Below the pieces are notes generated by a model that was not told the origin of the DNA, made no database searches, and saw nothing but the letters and a program-made list of their open reading frames with translations. Positions 42,668 through 51,145 of a stretch of DNA of 64,000 bases are shown here, one piece after another. The DNA lies in assembly GCF_018998565.1 (NCBI RefSeq), contig NZ_JAHNZO010000020.1, forward strand, positions 62,001-126,000. Direction: 5' to 3'. Numbering within the stretch: position 1 is the first letter of the stretch; each line of letters opens with the position of its first letter. The DNA is from Paenibacillus oleatilyticus. Its GTDB lineage: Bacteria; Bacillota; Bacilli; Paenibacillales; NBRC-103111. The position numbers and the translations under genes are program-made.

Positions 42668-42738
42668 AGCGGGTGATGGGAATCGAACCCACGCCACCAG
42701 CTTGGGAAGCTGGAGTTCTACCATTGAACTACACCCGC
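42668..42738 (-). tRNA. tRNA-Gly (anticodon CCC)
   Basis: The minus strand folds as a tRNA: acceptor GCGGGTG/CACCCGC, D arm GTTC..GAAC, anticodon stem CCAGC/GCTGG with loop TTCCCAA, T arm GTGGGTTCGATTCCCAT. The CCC anticodon reads glycine GGG. CCA is not encoded. The 3' end faces the integrase remnant, so this tRNA is the likely integration site of the lost or decayed element. Confidence 0.95.
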
Positions 42739-42801
42739 GCGAAAAGGGATTGCGCTTATTTATTATAAGCGTTCCCTATCGTTTTGTCCAGAGGCGGCCC
42801 G

Positions 42802-43326
42802 CTACTTAATCTCCCCGATCTGATCGAACGGATAGTAACGGAACAGCGCCTTGCCGACGAGCTTGCTTTTGTCCACGAACGGCGTCGGCCACAGGTGGGA
42901 ATCCATGCTGTCGTTGCGGTTGTCGCCAAGGAACAAATATTTCCCTTCCGGCACTTGAACCGGGCCGAATTGGTATTTCATCGGCTCCTTCACATAAGGC
43001 TCGTCCACCTTCTCGCCATTGCGATATAGCACGCCGTCCTTCACTTCAATCGTATCGCCCGGCAGTCCGATCAGCCGTTTAATGTAGCGCTTGTCTTCTT
43101 CTCCCTTGAGCGGCGGATAAAAGACGACGATGTCGCCGAACTTAAAATCGGTCAGCGCGACCATCTTTTCCACAAACACTTTATCGTCGAGCTGAATGGT
43201 CGGCAGCATCGAACCGGTCGGCACCTTCATCCCCTGCGCCACGTATGTGTTGAACGAAAAGCTGATGATCACAGCCAAGCCAAGCGGCGCTACCCATTCC
43301 TTCGCCCATCGCATCATTCGGTTCAA
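42802..43326 (-). CDS. lepB: Signal peptidase I
   Basis: A 174-residue membrane serine protease that removes signal peptides from secreted proteins. A single N-terminal membrane helix (about residues 12-30) is followed by the catalytic motif PTGSMLPTI (Ser39) and YIKRLIGLPGD (Lys83), and then the conserved LGDNRNDSMDSHLWP box. The TTG at 43326 has AGGGAG 6 bases upstream and gives the normal short N-terminus; an ATG at 43317 is an alternative. The reading frame extends to 43446 but the extra residues are unlike the family. Confidence 0.93.
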   Translation of the reverse strand: MNRMMRWAKEWVAPLGLAVIISFSFNTYVAQGMKVPTGSMLPTIQLDDKVFVEKMVALTDFKFGDIVVFYPPLKGEEDKRYIKRLIGLPGDTIEVKDGVLYRNGEKVDEPYVKEPMKYQFGPVQVPEGKYLFLGDNRNDSMDSHLWPTPFVDKSKLVGKALFRYYPFDQIGEIK

Positions 43327-43508
43327 GAGCTTCTCCCTCGCCTTCTCAACGTCGTTTCTCTTAACTATACCGGATACGGAGGAAAAGAGTATTAAAATAA
43401 CCTTAAAATTAGAAACCGCCGACCGTTGGTCGTACATTTGAAGCAAGCTAACGAATTAGGTACAATCAGGGAGAAGCGCAACATCATTCGCTTGAGGAGG
43501 GATTATCG

Positions 43509-44438
43509 ATGAAATACCGGAAGTTGGGCAAAACAAACATGAAGGTGTCCGTCATCGGGGTCGGCACATGGCAGTTCGGCGGCGAATGGGGCAAGCCGTT
43601 TACCCAGGAGGAAGCTGACGCGATTCTGGACGAAGCCAAAGCGTGCGGCATCAACCTGATCGACACCGCGGAATGCTACGGAGACCATACGTCCGAATCG
43701 CTCATCGGAAGCTACATTTCCCGGGGTCGGCGCGAAGACTGGGTCATTGCCACCAAGTTTGGGCATAAATTTCACGCCCATCTGGACCGGAGTCAGGAAT
43801 GGTCGCCGCAAGCAGTGTTGGCACAGCTCGATGCCTCGCTCAAAGCGCTCCGGACGGACTACATAGATCTTTATCAGTTTCATTCAGGTACAGACGAAGC
43901 CTTCGATCAGGACGAGCTGTGGACCTTGCTGGATAAACAAGTACAAGCGGGAAAAATACGGCATCTCGGCACGTCCATCGGCAGCAATGACAACCTCCAT
44001 CAAACGGATGCCTCCGAACGCGTGAATTCGAAGGTGATTCAAGTCGTTTACAACCGGCTTGACCGCAAGCCGGAGAAGCGGGTCTTCCCGTCCTGCGAGC
44101 GCCAAGGACTCGGCGTGCTGGCGCGCGTGCCGCTGGCCAGCGGCTACCTGAGCGGCAAATACAATCCCGGCGCTTCGTTCGCGGAGAACGACGTCCGCCA
44201 TCGGCACGATCCGGAGCAAACGCGGCTGAAGCTGGAGGAAGTGAAGCGCATCCGCGAGCACGAAGTGCCGGAAGGCATGGACATGGCGACGTGGGCGCTG
44301 GCTTGGTGCCTGAAGCATCCTGCGGTCAGCGCGGTGATCCCGGGCTGCAAAAGCCGCCAGCAGGTCATCGCCAACGCCGCTGCCGCGAGGTATGTGGGCG
44401 ACGGTCACCCGCAGGCTTGGCAGGAAACGAACGCCTAA
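43509..44438 (+). CDS. Aldo/keto reductase
   Basis: A 309-residue NADPH-dependent oxidoreductase of the AKR superfamily. The opening MKYRKLGKTNMKVSVIGVGT and the active-site tyrosine region LIDTAECYGDHTSESLIG (Asp, Tyr) are typical, with catalytic Lys in VIATKFG and His in LDLYQFHSG-like YIDLYQFHSG. The C-terminus (AWCLKHPAVSAVIPGCKS) forms the cofactor-binding end. Substrate cannot be told. AGGAGG precedes the start, and a strong hairpin follows the gene. Confidence 0.92.
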   Translation: MKYRKLGKTNMKVSVIGVGTWQFGGEWGKPFTQEEADAILDEAKACGINLIDTAECYGDHTSESLIGSYISRGRREDWVIATKFGHKFHAHLDRSQEWSPQAVLAQLDASLKALRTDYIDLYQFHSGTDEAFDQDELWTLLDKQVQAGKIRHLGTSIGSNDNLHQTDASERVNSKVIQVVYNRLDRKPEKRVFPSCERQGLGVLARVPLASGYLSGKYNPGASFAENDVRHRHDPEQTRLKLEEVKRIREHEVPEGMDMATWALAWCLKHPAVSAVIPGCKSRQQVIANAAAARYVGDGHPQAWQETNA

Positions 44439-44493
44439 GCACCCGAGCCGGTCACTACCACCTCTCAGAAGTGTCCGCCTCCACAAAATAAAC

Positions 44494-44533
44494 AAGCGTT
44501 CCAGCCCTCGCATTGGACGAGGCTGGAACGCTT
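44494..44533. terminator. Bidirectional terminator between the reductase and GGDEF-EAL genes
   Basis: A perfect 13-bp stem AAGCGTTCCAGCC/GGCTGGAACGCTT (44494-44506 with 44521-44533) lies between two convergent genes. It is followed by CTTTGTTT on the plus strand and by GTTTATTTTG on the minus strand. Confidence 0.8.
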
Positions 44534-44544
44534 CTTTGTTTCCA

Positions 44545-46281
44545 TCAAGCAGGAGGCCGCAGCATCAGATCGGTAAATTCGTGTGCAGGAACCGGCTTGC
44601 TGTAAATGTAACCTTGAATTTCCCTGCATTTGATATCGAGCAGGAAGGAGAGTTGCTCCTCCGTCTCGACCCCTTCGGCAATCACGTTCAGCTTCAGGCT
44701 GAGCGCCATGGCCATAATCGCTTGGACGATGGCAGCGTCGTCGGGATCGACCGTAATGTCGCGGACGAACTGCTGCGCAATTTTCAGTTTGTCGATCGGA
44801 AATTTCTTGAGATAATTGAGGGACGAATAGCCGGTGCCGAAATCGTCCATCGAGATATGTACGCCGAGCTCGCGCAAGGTTTGCAGCTTTTGAATGACTT
44901 GATCCACGTGATACATCGCAATGCCTTCGGTAATTTCCAGCTCCAGATACCGCGGCTCCAGCCCGCTTTCCTGCAGCGCATCGAGAACGACTTGGACGAA
45001 ATCGTGCTGGTGAAACTGAATCGGGGAGATGTTCACCGCCATCTTCAGCGGCGGAAATCCGGCGAGCTGCCATGCCTTGTTCTGCTTACAAGCCGTGCGC
45101 AGCACCCATCGTCCGATCGGAATGATCAATCCCGTCTCTTCGGCCAGCGGAATAAATTCACCCGGCGAGATGAAGCCAAGCCGCGGATGATTCCAACGGA
45201 TGAGCGCCTCCATGCCGTTCATGCGGGTCGTGAAAATATCGACCTGCGGCTGGTAATACAGGACGAACTCCTCCTGCTCCAGCGCTTTGTTCAGCCACTC
45301 TTCCATCACCAGCTTCTGAATGACCGTATCGTTCATCTCGGCCTTGTAGAACTGGTAGCCGTTTTTCCCGAGCTCCTTGGCCCGGTACATGGCCGTATCG
45401 GCATTTTTCATGAGCGTAATGGGATCTTCCCCGTCCTGCGGATACATCGCAATTCCGATACTGCAGCCCACCCGAAGCTCGTGGCCGTCTATGGCAAAGG
45501 GCTGGCTGAGCAGATGAATAATTTTCTGCGCCACCTTCTCGGCATCTTGCGGCTGCAACGTATCTTTGATCAGCACGGTGAATTCGTCCCCGCCCTGCCG
45601 CGACACGCCATCGCCTGCCTGCAGCCCGCTTTTAAGCCGTTCCGCCGCTTCCGTCAACAGAAGATCGCCGAACGTATGGCCGAACGTGTCGTTGACGTTC
45701 TTAAACCGGTCCAGATCGATGAACATGACGGACAGCTTGCGCCCCGACAGCTTGGCCTTCCGGATCGACATGCCGACGGTTTGTTGGAACTTCTGGCGGT
45801 TCGGCAGCCCGGTCAGCCTATCGTGATAGGCGAGGTATGTCAGCTGGCGTACCGTAAACTCCCGGTTGCGCATATCCGTCAGCACAAAGTGAAGGATCGG
45901 CGCCGTGAGCAGAGCGAGACCTGCCAGATCAGCCGTTGTTCTCATCAAGTCGGCGGTTTGTGACGACGCATAGCGCACCGCCAATTCCACAATCTCTGCA
46001 AACGCCATAATACCAACGGCCGGGGCCAGCGCCCGAATCGGCTTGACGCTGTTTTTCCGAACGGCCGCATTCAGGATCGGGGCGACCAACAGCACGGTCA
46101 AGCCCGCTGTCATGAAGTCCAACGAGTCATTAGGCACACCAAGCAACTGTTTGAGCGAAAGCAGTACGATTTCCGCACCGGCCATGACGCACCACAGATG
46201 CAGAAGTGCACCGTGCCGGTACAGTTTATGCCGCCATTCCCGCAGCAGACCCGAACCTACAGGACTCCGTTTTTTTGCCAT
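44545..46281 (-). CDS. Membrane c-di-GMP enzyme with GGDEF and EAL domains
   Basis: A 578-residue protein. Residues about 25-135 hold four or so membrane helices, followed by GGDEF (about 145-315) and EAL (about 320-575) domains. The GGDEF core is intact (Gly230-Phe234, with FIDLDRFKNVND). The RxxD product-inhibition site is absent (QAGD). The EAL core has MEALIRW (358-360), NIS (Asn417), ELEITE and DDFGTGYSSL; the usual Lys-Ile-Asp is Lys-Ile-Ala (500-502). It may therefore make or bind more c-di-GMP than it degrades. It stands alone, convergent with the aldo/keto reductase gene. Confidence 0.93.
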   Translation of the reverse strand: MAKKRSPVGSGLLREWRHKLYRHGALLHLWCVMAGAEIVLLSLKQLLGVPNDSLDFMTAGLTVLLVAPILNAAVRKNSVKPIRALAPAVGIMAFAEIVELAVRYASSQTADLMRTTADLAGLALLTAPILHFVLTDMRNREFTVRQLTYLAYHDRLTGLPNRQKFQQTVGMSIRKAKLSGRKLSVMFIDLDRFKNVNDTFGHTFGDLLLTEAAERLKSGLQAGDGVSRQGGDEFTVLIKDTLQPQDAEKVAQKIIHLLSQPFAIDGHELRVGCSIGIAMYPQDGEDPITLMKNADTAMYRAKELGKNGYQFYKAEMNDTVIQKLVMEEWLNKALEQEEFVLYYQPQVDIFTTRMNGMEALIRWNHPRLGFISPGEFIPLAEETGLIIPIGRWVLRTACKQNKAWQLAGFPPLKMAVNISPIQFHQHDFVQVVLDALQESGLEPRYLELEITEGIAMYHVDQVIQKLQTLRELGVHISMDDFGTGYSSLNYLKKFPIDKLKIAQQFVRDITVDPDDAAIVQAIMAMALSLKLNVIAEGVETEEQLSFLLDIKCREIQGYIYSKPVPAHEFTDLMLRPPA

Positions 46282-46425
46282 GTCGATCCTCTGCTTCCTC
46301 TGATGAAGGGTTTTCTTTTATTCTAATTCCCCAGAACCAAAAGAACAAGACAATTTTGGTTATAAAGACCCATATTCATCGACATAAAACGATAAAATTC
46401 AACATCACTTTTATTGAAATTCCGA

Positions 46426-48093
46426 TCAATAAACGCGGAACGTATGTTCATATACCGTTTCGTCGTCATTGCTGTCCATAACCCGTACCTCCAGCTTCCA
46501 ATGGCCGGGATAAGGCAAATAAGCTCCGCGCGTTTTGTAAGTATGTCTTTTTAACCCGAACGACTCCTCGAAGCTCACATCCTCCGTATATTCGACAGGC
46601 ACCACAAGCGGCGCAATTTCCGGATTGTCCGTCGCCTGCAGCTTCATGATCACCTGCTTCGGTTTGCCGAGCTTTTCGGGCAGCCACACTTTTACGGCAA
46701 AATCGTTGACGCCCGGCACGTTCGGACTGATCTGCGCGGTCATATGGATCTTCTCGCCCATCACATGCCAGTTCATCGGTTCATTGGCCGGAAGCGGAGT
46801 TAAATAAGTAAATACGCCGACGACGCCGACAATAAGCGTCATCAGCACGGCATCGACGCCAAGCAGGCGGCCTGCCCCCCGTTCGCTGCTTTTGCGGAAC
46901 AAGAAGCGGATCAGCGCCGCTGTCACGACGACCAACAGCACGAGCCCGGTCTTCGCCAGAAGCAGCTTGCCCCACCCGGTCTCCACGATATACCGTACGT
47001 CCGGGAGAAAAATGAACACGGTCAGCACGCCGGAGACGGTCAGCAGCAAGATGCTGACCAGCGCAGCCGTTGAGAAGCGCGGAAGGAAACGTTTGCCCAG
47101 TTCCTTATCCGTACGCCACAAGACGAGAAGCATCAGCAGGCCTCCGACCCATACCGAAGAGGCGGCCAGATGAAGCCAGTCCAGCACGAGCGTTTCGCTT
47201 TTCGGTTCGAAAGCAGCCGCATGTCCGAGCAGACTTTTAGCGAACCAGACGAGCGCAAGCCAGATATAGTCGAGAAAGACGCTGCGGTACAGCACGACAA
47301 AGGACAGCAGCGCCAGCAACAATCCTCCGGACCAGGCGTAGCCGACCGTCGTTTGGGTGAACAAACGCAGCAAACCTTCCGCTCCCCCGTCGCCGATTAA
47401 ATCGCCCATATGCGCCCACATGAACAAAATATACGCGATCAAATAGAGCTGCTGCAGCCGTTCCGCCCACTGCCTCAGCCGGACGCGGGACGGATCTGTT
47501 TTTTCTCCGGGAGCGAACCAGCGCAGCCAGAGCAGCCAGCCCGTGAAACCGAGCAAAGCCAAATAAAACAAAATACGCGAGCCGAACTGCAGGACATCCT
47601 TCACTCCAAACGTACTCATCGGACCGTCGTGGCGGTGCAAGTGCTCAATCGCAGGCGCGCTGCCGCTGACGCCCGACGGCTGGTCCAAGCTTTGGCCGAC
47701 CGCGAACAAATAAGTGCCGTCCACGGGATGCCCGTCCGCCGAGATGACGTGATAAGTCACCACGTAGATGCCTTTGACAAGTCCCGGCAGATCCAGGGTC
47801 AAGGTTGTGCGGGTATCGTTCATCACAGCCGCTTTGTCTGTTACCTTGCGCTTGCTGCCGTCGTAAACCCTTAAATAGTACAGCCCTTCCTCCAGACGCT
47901 CGTTAAACGTCAAGACCACCTGCTCCGGCGGCTTCTCCAGCTCCGCGCCGTTGGCAGGAACCGTCTGTACGAGAGAGGCGTGCGCTCCGGCCGTAGCCGC
48001 AGACCCAAACAGGTACATGAAGCCGAAGCCGACGATCAGCACCCATAAGGCGAGCCTCCTGTACGTCTCTCCCCAATACCCTCTCCATTCCAT
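46426..48093 (-). CDS. CopC-CopD fusion (YcnJ-like copper transport protein)
   Basis: A 555-residue membrane protein. A signal-type segment ends at AGAHASLVQTVP, with the copper-ligand His at the mature N-terminus. Residues about 37-140 are the CopC domain, ending near SADGHPVDGTYLFAVG. Eight or so membrane helices of the CopD domain follow (GSRILFYLALLGFTGWLLWL onward), and a C-terminal ~115-residue extracytoplasmic domain resembles YtkA-like copper-binding modules. In B. subtilis YcnJ imports copper, and the neighbours YcnI and YcnK are absent here. It has no visible operon partner. Confidence 0.9.
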   Translation of the reverse strand: MEWRGYWGETYRRLALWVLIVGFGFMYLFGSAATAGAHASLVQTVPANGAELEKPPEQVVLTFNERLEEGLYYLRVYDGSKRKVTDKAAVMNDTRTTLTLDLPGLVKGIYVVTYHVISADGHPVDGTYLFAVGQSLDQPSGVSGSAPAIEHLHRHDGPMSTFGVKDVLQFGSRILFYLALLGFTGWLLWLRWFAPGEKTDPSRVRLRQWAERLQQLYLIAYILFMWAHMGDLIGDGGAEGLLRLFTQTTVGYAWSGGLLLALLSFVVLYRSVFLDYIWLALVWFAKSLLGHAAAFEPKSETLVLDWLHLAASSVWVGGLLMLLVLWRTDKELGKRFLPRFSTAALVSILLLTVSGVLTVFIFLPDVRYIVETGWGKLLLAKTGLVLLVVVTAALIRFLFRKSSERGAGRLLGVDAVLMTLIVGVVGVFTYLTPLPANEPMNWHVMGEKIHMTAQISPNVPGVNDFAVKVWLPEKLGKPKQVIMKLQATDNPEIAPLVVPVEYTEDVSFEESFGLKRHTYKTRGAYLPYPGHWKLEVRVMDSNDDETVYEHTFRVY

Positions 48094-48281
48094 TGGTTAC
48101 TCCTCCTATCGATTACCGGAGACCCGGTGTCATCATCCCATGACCTCTATTTTTTCGCAAAAAAAGGCAGGTTTCCCACAGCCCATAGTAAATGTAGCAT
48201 AAAACGCAATAACAAACCAAATTCGGCGTTTTTTCGCGATTTTATCCTAATCAATTGGCGATTCTCGGCCGAAATAATAGA

Positions 48282-48310
48282 TTGACAGAGAAGCGACGAT
48301 GCGGTAAATT
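48282..48310 (+). promoter_or_regulatory. nrdA: Candidate promoter of the nrd operon
   Basis: TTGACA (48282-48287) and TAAATT (48305-48310) are separated by 17 bases. Two NrdR-like boxes begin about 25 bases downstream. Confidence 0.55.
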
Positions 48311-48334
48311 CATGTTATTGCTTCGCGCAAACAA

Positions 48335-48380
48335 CTACATATTGTAGGTTCAAGAATCAAGAACTACGACATATTGTGGA
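48335..48380. promoter_or_regulatory. Tandem NrdR-like boxes
   Basis: Two copies of ACATATTGT (48337-48345 and 48369-48377) lie in partially palindromic contexts (CTACATATTGTAG, CGACATATTGTGG). Their centres are 32 bp apart, close to three helical turns, the usual spacing for NrdR, the ATP/dATP-sensing repressor of ribonucleotide reductases. They lie upstream of nrdA. They are weaker than the textbook consensus. Confidence 0.65.
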
Positions 48381-48388
48381 AACTCGTT

Positions 48389-48569
48389 AGGGCATCGCTA
48401 CGATAATGAAGCCGCACCCGCACGGTTCGTCAGGCCTGATCGACGACAAACCGGCAGAACGACAGGAAGACGCTTCAGAAGCGGGAGCCCTGCGCGTTAC
48501 CAGACATTTAACGCTTCGCACGAAGCGTTAGCGGCATGCGTCTGCCTGCACGGCAGCGGCATGCTTTTT
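48389..48569 (+). promoter_or_regulatory. Structured attenuator-like leader of nrdA
   Basis: An outer stem AGGGC/GCCCT (48389-48393 with 48487-48491) encloses a hairpin TCGTC/GACGA within CGGTT/AACCG and a CGCTT/AAGCG hairpin. Downstream, TAACGC (48509-48514) can pair either with GCGTTA at 48494-48499 or, in the TAACGCTTCG/CGAAGCGTTA hairpin, with 48521-48530. A full terminator follows (GCATGC and CTGCC stems, 48534-48564, then TTTTT). This looks like a switchable leader. It lacks the conserved blocks of the cobalamin riboswitch and I could not assign a known class. Confidence 0.6.
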
Positions 48570-48597
48570 CTTTGAACATTCCAAAGGAGCTGAATGC

Positions 48598-50823
48598 ATG
48601 ATCATCGTAAAACGGGACGGCACGAAAGAAGAACTTGTGTTCGCAAAAATGAAAAAAGTCATCGACTTCGCGTGCGAAACTTATCCGGAATGCGATCCGC
48701 TGGAGCTGGAAACCGCTCTGCTACCTTTATTCCGCAACGGAATTACGACCCAGGAAATCCAGCGCCTACTCATTCAGGTTGCCGTGGAAAAAACAAGCGT
48801 CGAGCAGCCGAACTGGCAGTACGTCGCCGCCAAGCTGCTTTCCTACGATCTTTATAAGGAAGCCCGCTTAAACCGCAAGTACGGCCATTTCGGCTACGGC
48901 GATCTGTATTCGTTGATCACCTATTTGACCGATATGGGCTTGTACGGCAAATACATTCTCGAGCATTACAGCCGGGAAGAAATTCAGGAGCTCGGCACTT
49001 ACATCAAGCCGGAGCGCGATTACCTGCTGAACTACATCGGCCTCAAAACGCTCGCCGACCGCTATTTGATCAAGGGACTGGACAAAGAAGTGCTGGAGCT
49101 GCCGCAGGAGCTGTTCATGGGCGTTGCGATGCACCTGGCCATGAAGGAAACGGATAAACTCCGTTGGGCGAAGCAGTTCTACGACGTGCTCAGCAATCTG
49201 GAGATGACGGTAGCGACGCCGACGCTGGCGAACGCCCGCAAGCCGCTGCATCAGCTCTCCAGCTGTTTTATCGATACGGTGCCGGACAACCTGTGGGGCA
49301 TCTACAACGTAGACCAAAGCTTTGCGCAGGTATCCAAGCACGGCGGCGGCATGGGCATCTATGTCGGCAAAGTGCGCAGCCGCGGCTCCAACATCCGCGG
49401 ATTCAAGGGCGTCGCCGGCGGCGTCGTGCCTTGGATCAAGAACTACAACAATACGGCTATCGCCGTCGACCAGCTCGGCGTCCGTTCCGGAGCCGTCGCC
49501 GTCTACCTTGATGTGTGGCATAAGGATATTTTGGACTTCCTGAACCTGAAGACGAACAACGGTGACGACCGGATGAAGGCTCACGACATTTTCCCGGGCG
49601 TCTGCATCCCCGATCTGTTCATGAAAACGGTCGAGGAGCGCGGCACGTGGTACTTGTTCGATCCGCACGAAGTGCGCAAGATCAAGGGCTACTCGATCGA
49701 GGATTCGTGGGGCGAGGAATTCGAAAGCCGCTACTGGGATTGCGTAAACGACGACAAAATTTCGAAGGACGAAATTCCGGCCATCGACATTATGAAGCGC
49801 ATCCTGACCAGCTCGTTCGAAACCGGCACGCCGTTCGTGTTCTTCCGCGACACGGTCAACCGCGCCAACCCGAACAAGCACAAAGGCATGATTTACTGCT
49901 CGAACCTGTGTACCGAAATTTGCCAAAACATGAGCGCCACCGAGATGATCCAGACGGAACACGAAGACGGCATCATTACGACGAAGGTGAAAAGCGGCGA
50001 TTTTGTCGTCTGCAACCTGTCGTCGACCAACCTTGGCCGCGTCTATACGAAGGAAGACATCGAGCGCGTCGTCACGACGCAGATGCGGATGATGGACAAC
50101 GTCATCGACCTGAACTACTATCCGATTCCGCAAGCGCAAATTACGAATAAAAAGTACCGCGCCGTCGGCCTCGGCTCCAGCGGCTACCATCAAATGCTGG
50201 CTCAGCTCAAAATTCAATGGGAATCCGACGAGCACGTGCAGAAAGCCGACGAAGTGTACGAATGGATGAACTACTACGCCATCAAAGCGTCGATGGAAAT
50301 CGCCAAAGAAAAAGGCGCTTACCCTGTATTCGAGGGCAGCGAATGGCAGACCGGCGAATACTTCGAAGCCCGCGGCTACAACAGCCCGGAATGGCTCGAA
50401 TTGAAAGAGCAAGTCGCGAAACACGGTGTACGCAACGGCTGGATGTTCGCCATCGCGCCGACGGCGTCGACCTCGCTCATCGCCGGTTCGACGGCCGGGA
50501 TCGACCCGATCTTCAACAAGTTTTTCGTCGAAGAGAAGAAGAACGCCGTCATCCCGCAAACCGCGCCGAACCTGAACCCGGAGACCATGTGGTTCTACAA
50601 GGAAGCGCACCGGATCGACCAGCATTGGAGCATCCGCGCCGCCGGCGCCCGCCAGCGCCATATCGACCAATCGCAATCGTTCAACCTGTACATCACGCCG
50701 GAGCTGTCCGCCCGCGAGTTTCTGGAAATGTACATGGCCGCTTGGAAACACGGCCTGAAAACCGTCTACTACTGCCGCAACAAAAGCCTCGAAGTCGAGG
50801 ATTGCGTAAGCTGCAGCGCGTAG
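48598..50823 (+). CDS. nrdA: Class Ia ribonucleotide reductase large subunit
   Basis: A 741-residue subunit that reduces NDPs to dNDPs in aerobic growth. It has an N-terminal ATP-cone (about residues 1-90) for dATP feedback, then the catalytic barrel. Active-site residues are visible: SSCFID (Cys223), NLCTE (Asn436, Cys438, Glu440) and CNLSS (Cys472). The C-terminal CVSC (Cys736, Cys739) is the redox shuttle. AAAGGAG precedes the ATG. Control appears to be layered: a promoter, NrdR-like boxes and a leader terminator. The small subunit follows after 322 bases of structured DNA. No nrdH, nrdI or thioredoxin gene is adjacent. Confidence 0.95.
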   Translation: MIIVKRDGTKEELVFAKMKKVIDFACETYPECDPLELETALLPLFRNGITTQEIQRLLIQVAVEKTSVEQPNWQYVAAKLLSYDLYKEARLNRKYGHFGYGDLYSLITYLTDMGLYGKYILEHYSREEIQELGTYIKPERDYLLNYIGLKTLADRYLIKGLDKEVLELPQELFMGVAMHLAMKETDKLRWAKQFYDVLSNLEMTVATPTLANARKPLHQLSSCFIDTVPDNLWGIYNVDQSFAQVSKHGGGMGIYVGKVRSRGSNIRGFKGVAGGVVPWIKNYNNTAIAVDQLGVRSGAVAVYLDVWHKDILDFLNLKTNNGDDRMKAHDIFPGVCIPDLFMKTVEERGTWYLFDPHEVRKIKGYSIEDSWGEEFESRYWDCVNDDKISKDEIPAIDIMKRILTSSFETGTPFVFFRDTVNRANPNKHKGMIYCSNLCTEICQNMSATEMIQTEHEDGIITTKVKSGDFVVCNLSSTNLGRVYTKEDIERVVTTQMRMMDNVIDLNYYPIPQAQITNKKYRAVGLGSSGYHQMLAQLKIQWESDEHVQKADEVYEWMNYYAIKASMEIAKEKGAYPVFEGSEWQTGEYFEARGYNSPEWLELKEQVAKHGVRNGWMFAIAPTASTSLIAGSTAGIDPIFNKFFVEEKKNAVIPQTAPNLNPETMWFYKEAHRIDQHWSIRAAGARQRHIDQSQSFNLYITPELSAREFLEMYMAAWKHGLKTVYYCRNKSLEVEDCVSCSA

Positions 50824-50895
50824 ATGAAGAGTTTCTGTATCCTAATCCGTTAGGGCCAGGCGCGCATGAGCGCCCCCTCCCCAACGAAAAAGCCC

Positions 50896-51107
50896 GGAGT
50901 TCGCGGGCGGCAGCGAAGCGCGCTGCCCAATGAACTCCAACGCTCTAAACGTAAAGCGTGTACATAAGACTCTTTGCAAATGCAAAGAGTCTTATGTACG
51001 AAAGCGATCCACTGTCAACCGTCTCTCATTTGCACAACTTCACTCAACCGACCCTTTCCGGGGTCCAGGGGGCCGGCGCCCCATGGGGTCCTCCCTACTA
51101 GGGAGGA
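50896..51107 (+). promoter_or_regulatory. Structured nrdA-nrdB intergenic region
   Basis: Three hairpins are visible. The first pairs GGAGTTC (50896-50902) with GAACTCC (50932-50938) around a GGCAGCG/CGCTGCC inner stem. The second is a perfect 19-bp inverted repeat (50960-50978 with 50981-50999) with a 2-base loop. The third is a 9-bp repeat TCCTCCCTA/TAGGGAGGA (51089-51097 with 51099-51107). None has a T tail. They may tune mRNA stability or the nrdA:nrdB ratio. Confidence 0.6.
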
Positions 51108-51145
51108 TTTAGGAGGGTCATTCGACTTAGGGGGTAGACCAACCA

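Noticed and set aside
48389-48569. A second cobalamin riboswitch in the nrdA leader
   Set aside because: Only a CAGGAAGAC-like phrase fits; the conserved GGTGAAAATCC and GCCACTG blocks present at 17558-17734 are absent.
48868-50751. 627-codon minus-strand ORF opposite nrdA
   Set aside because: It is a GC-rich shadow of nrdA; its product has no family pattern, whereas nrdA has all catalytic motifs.
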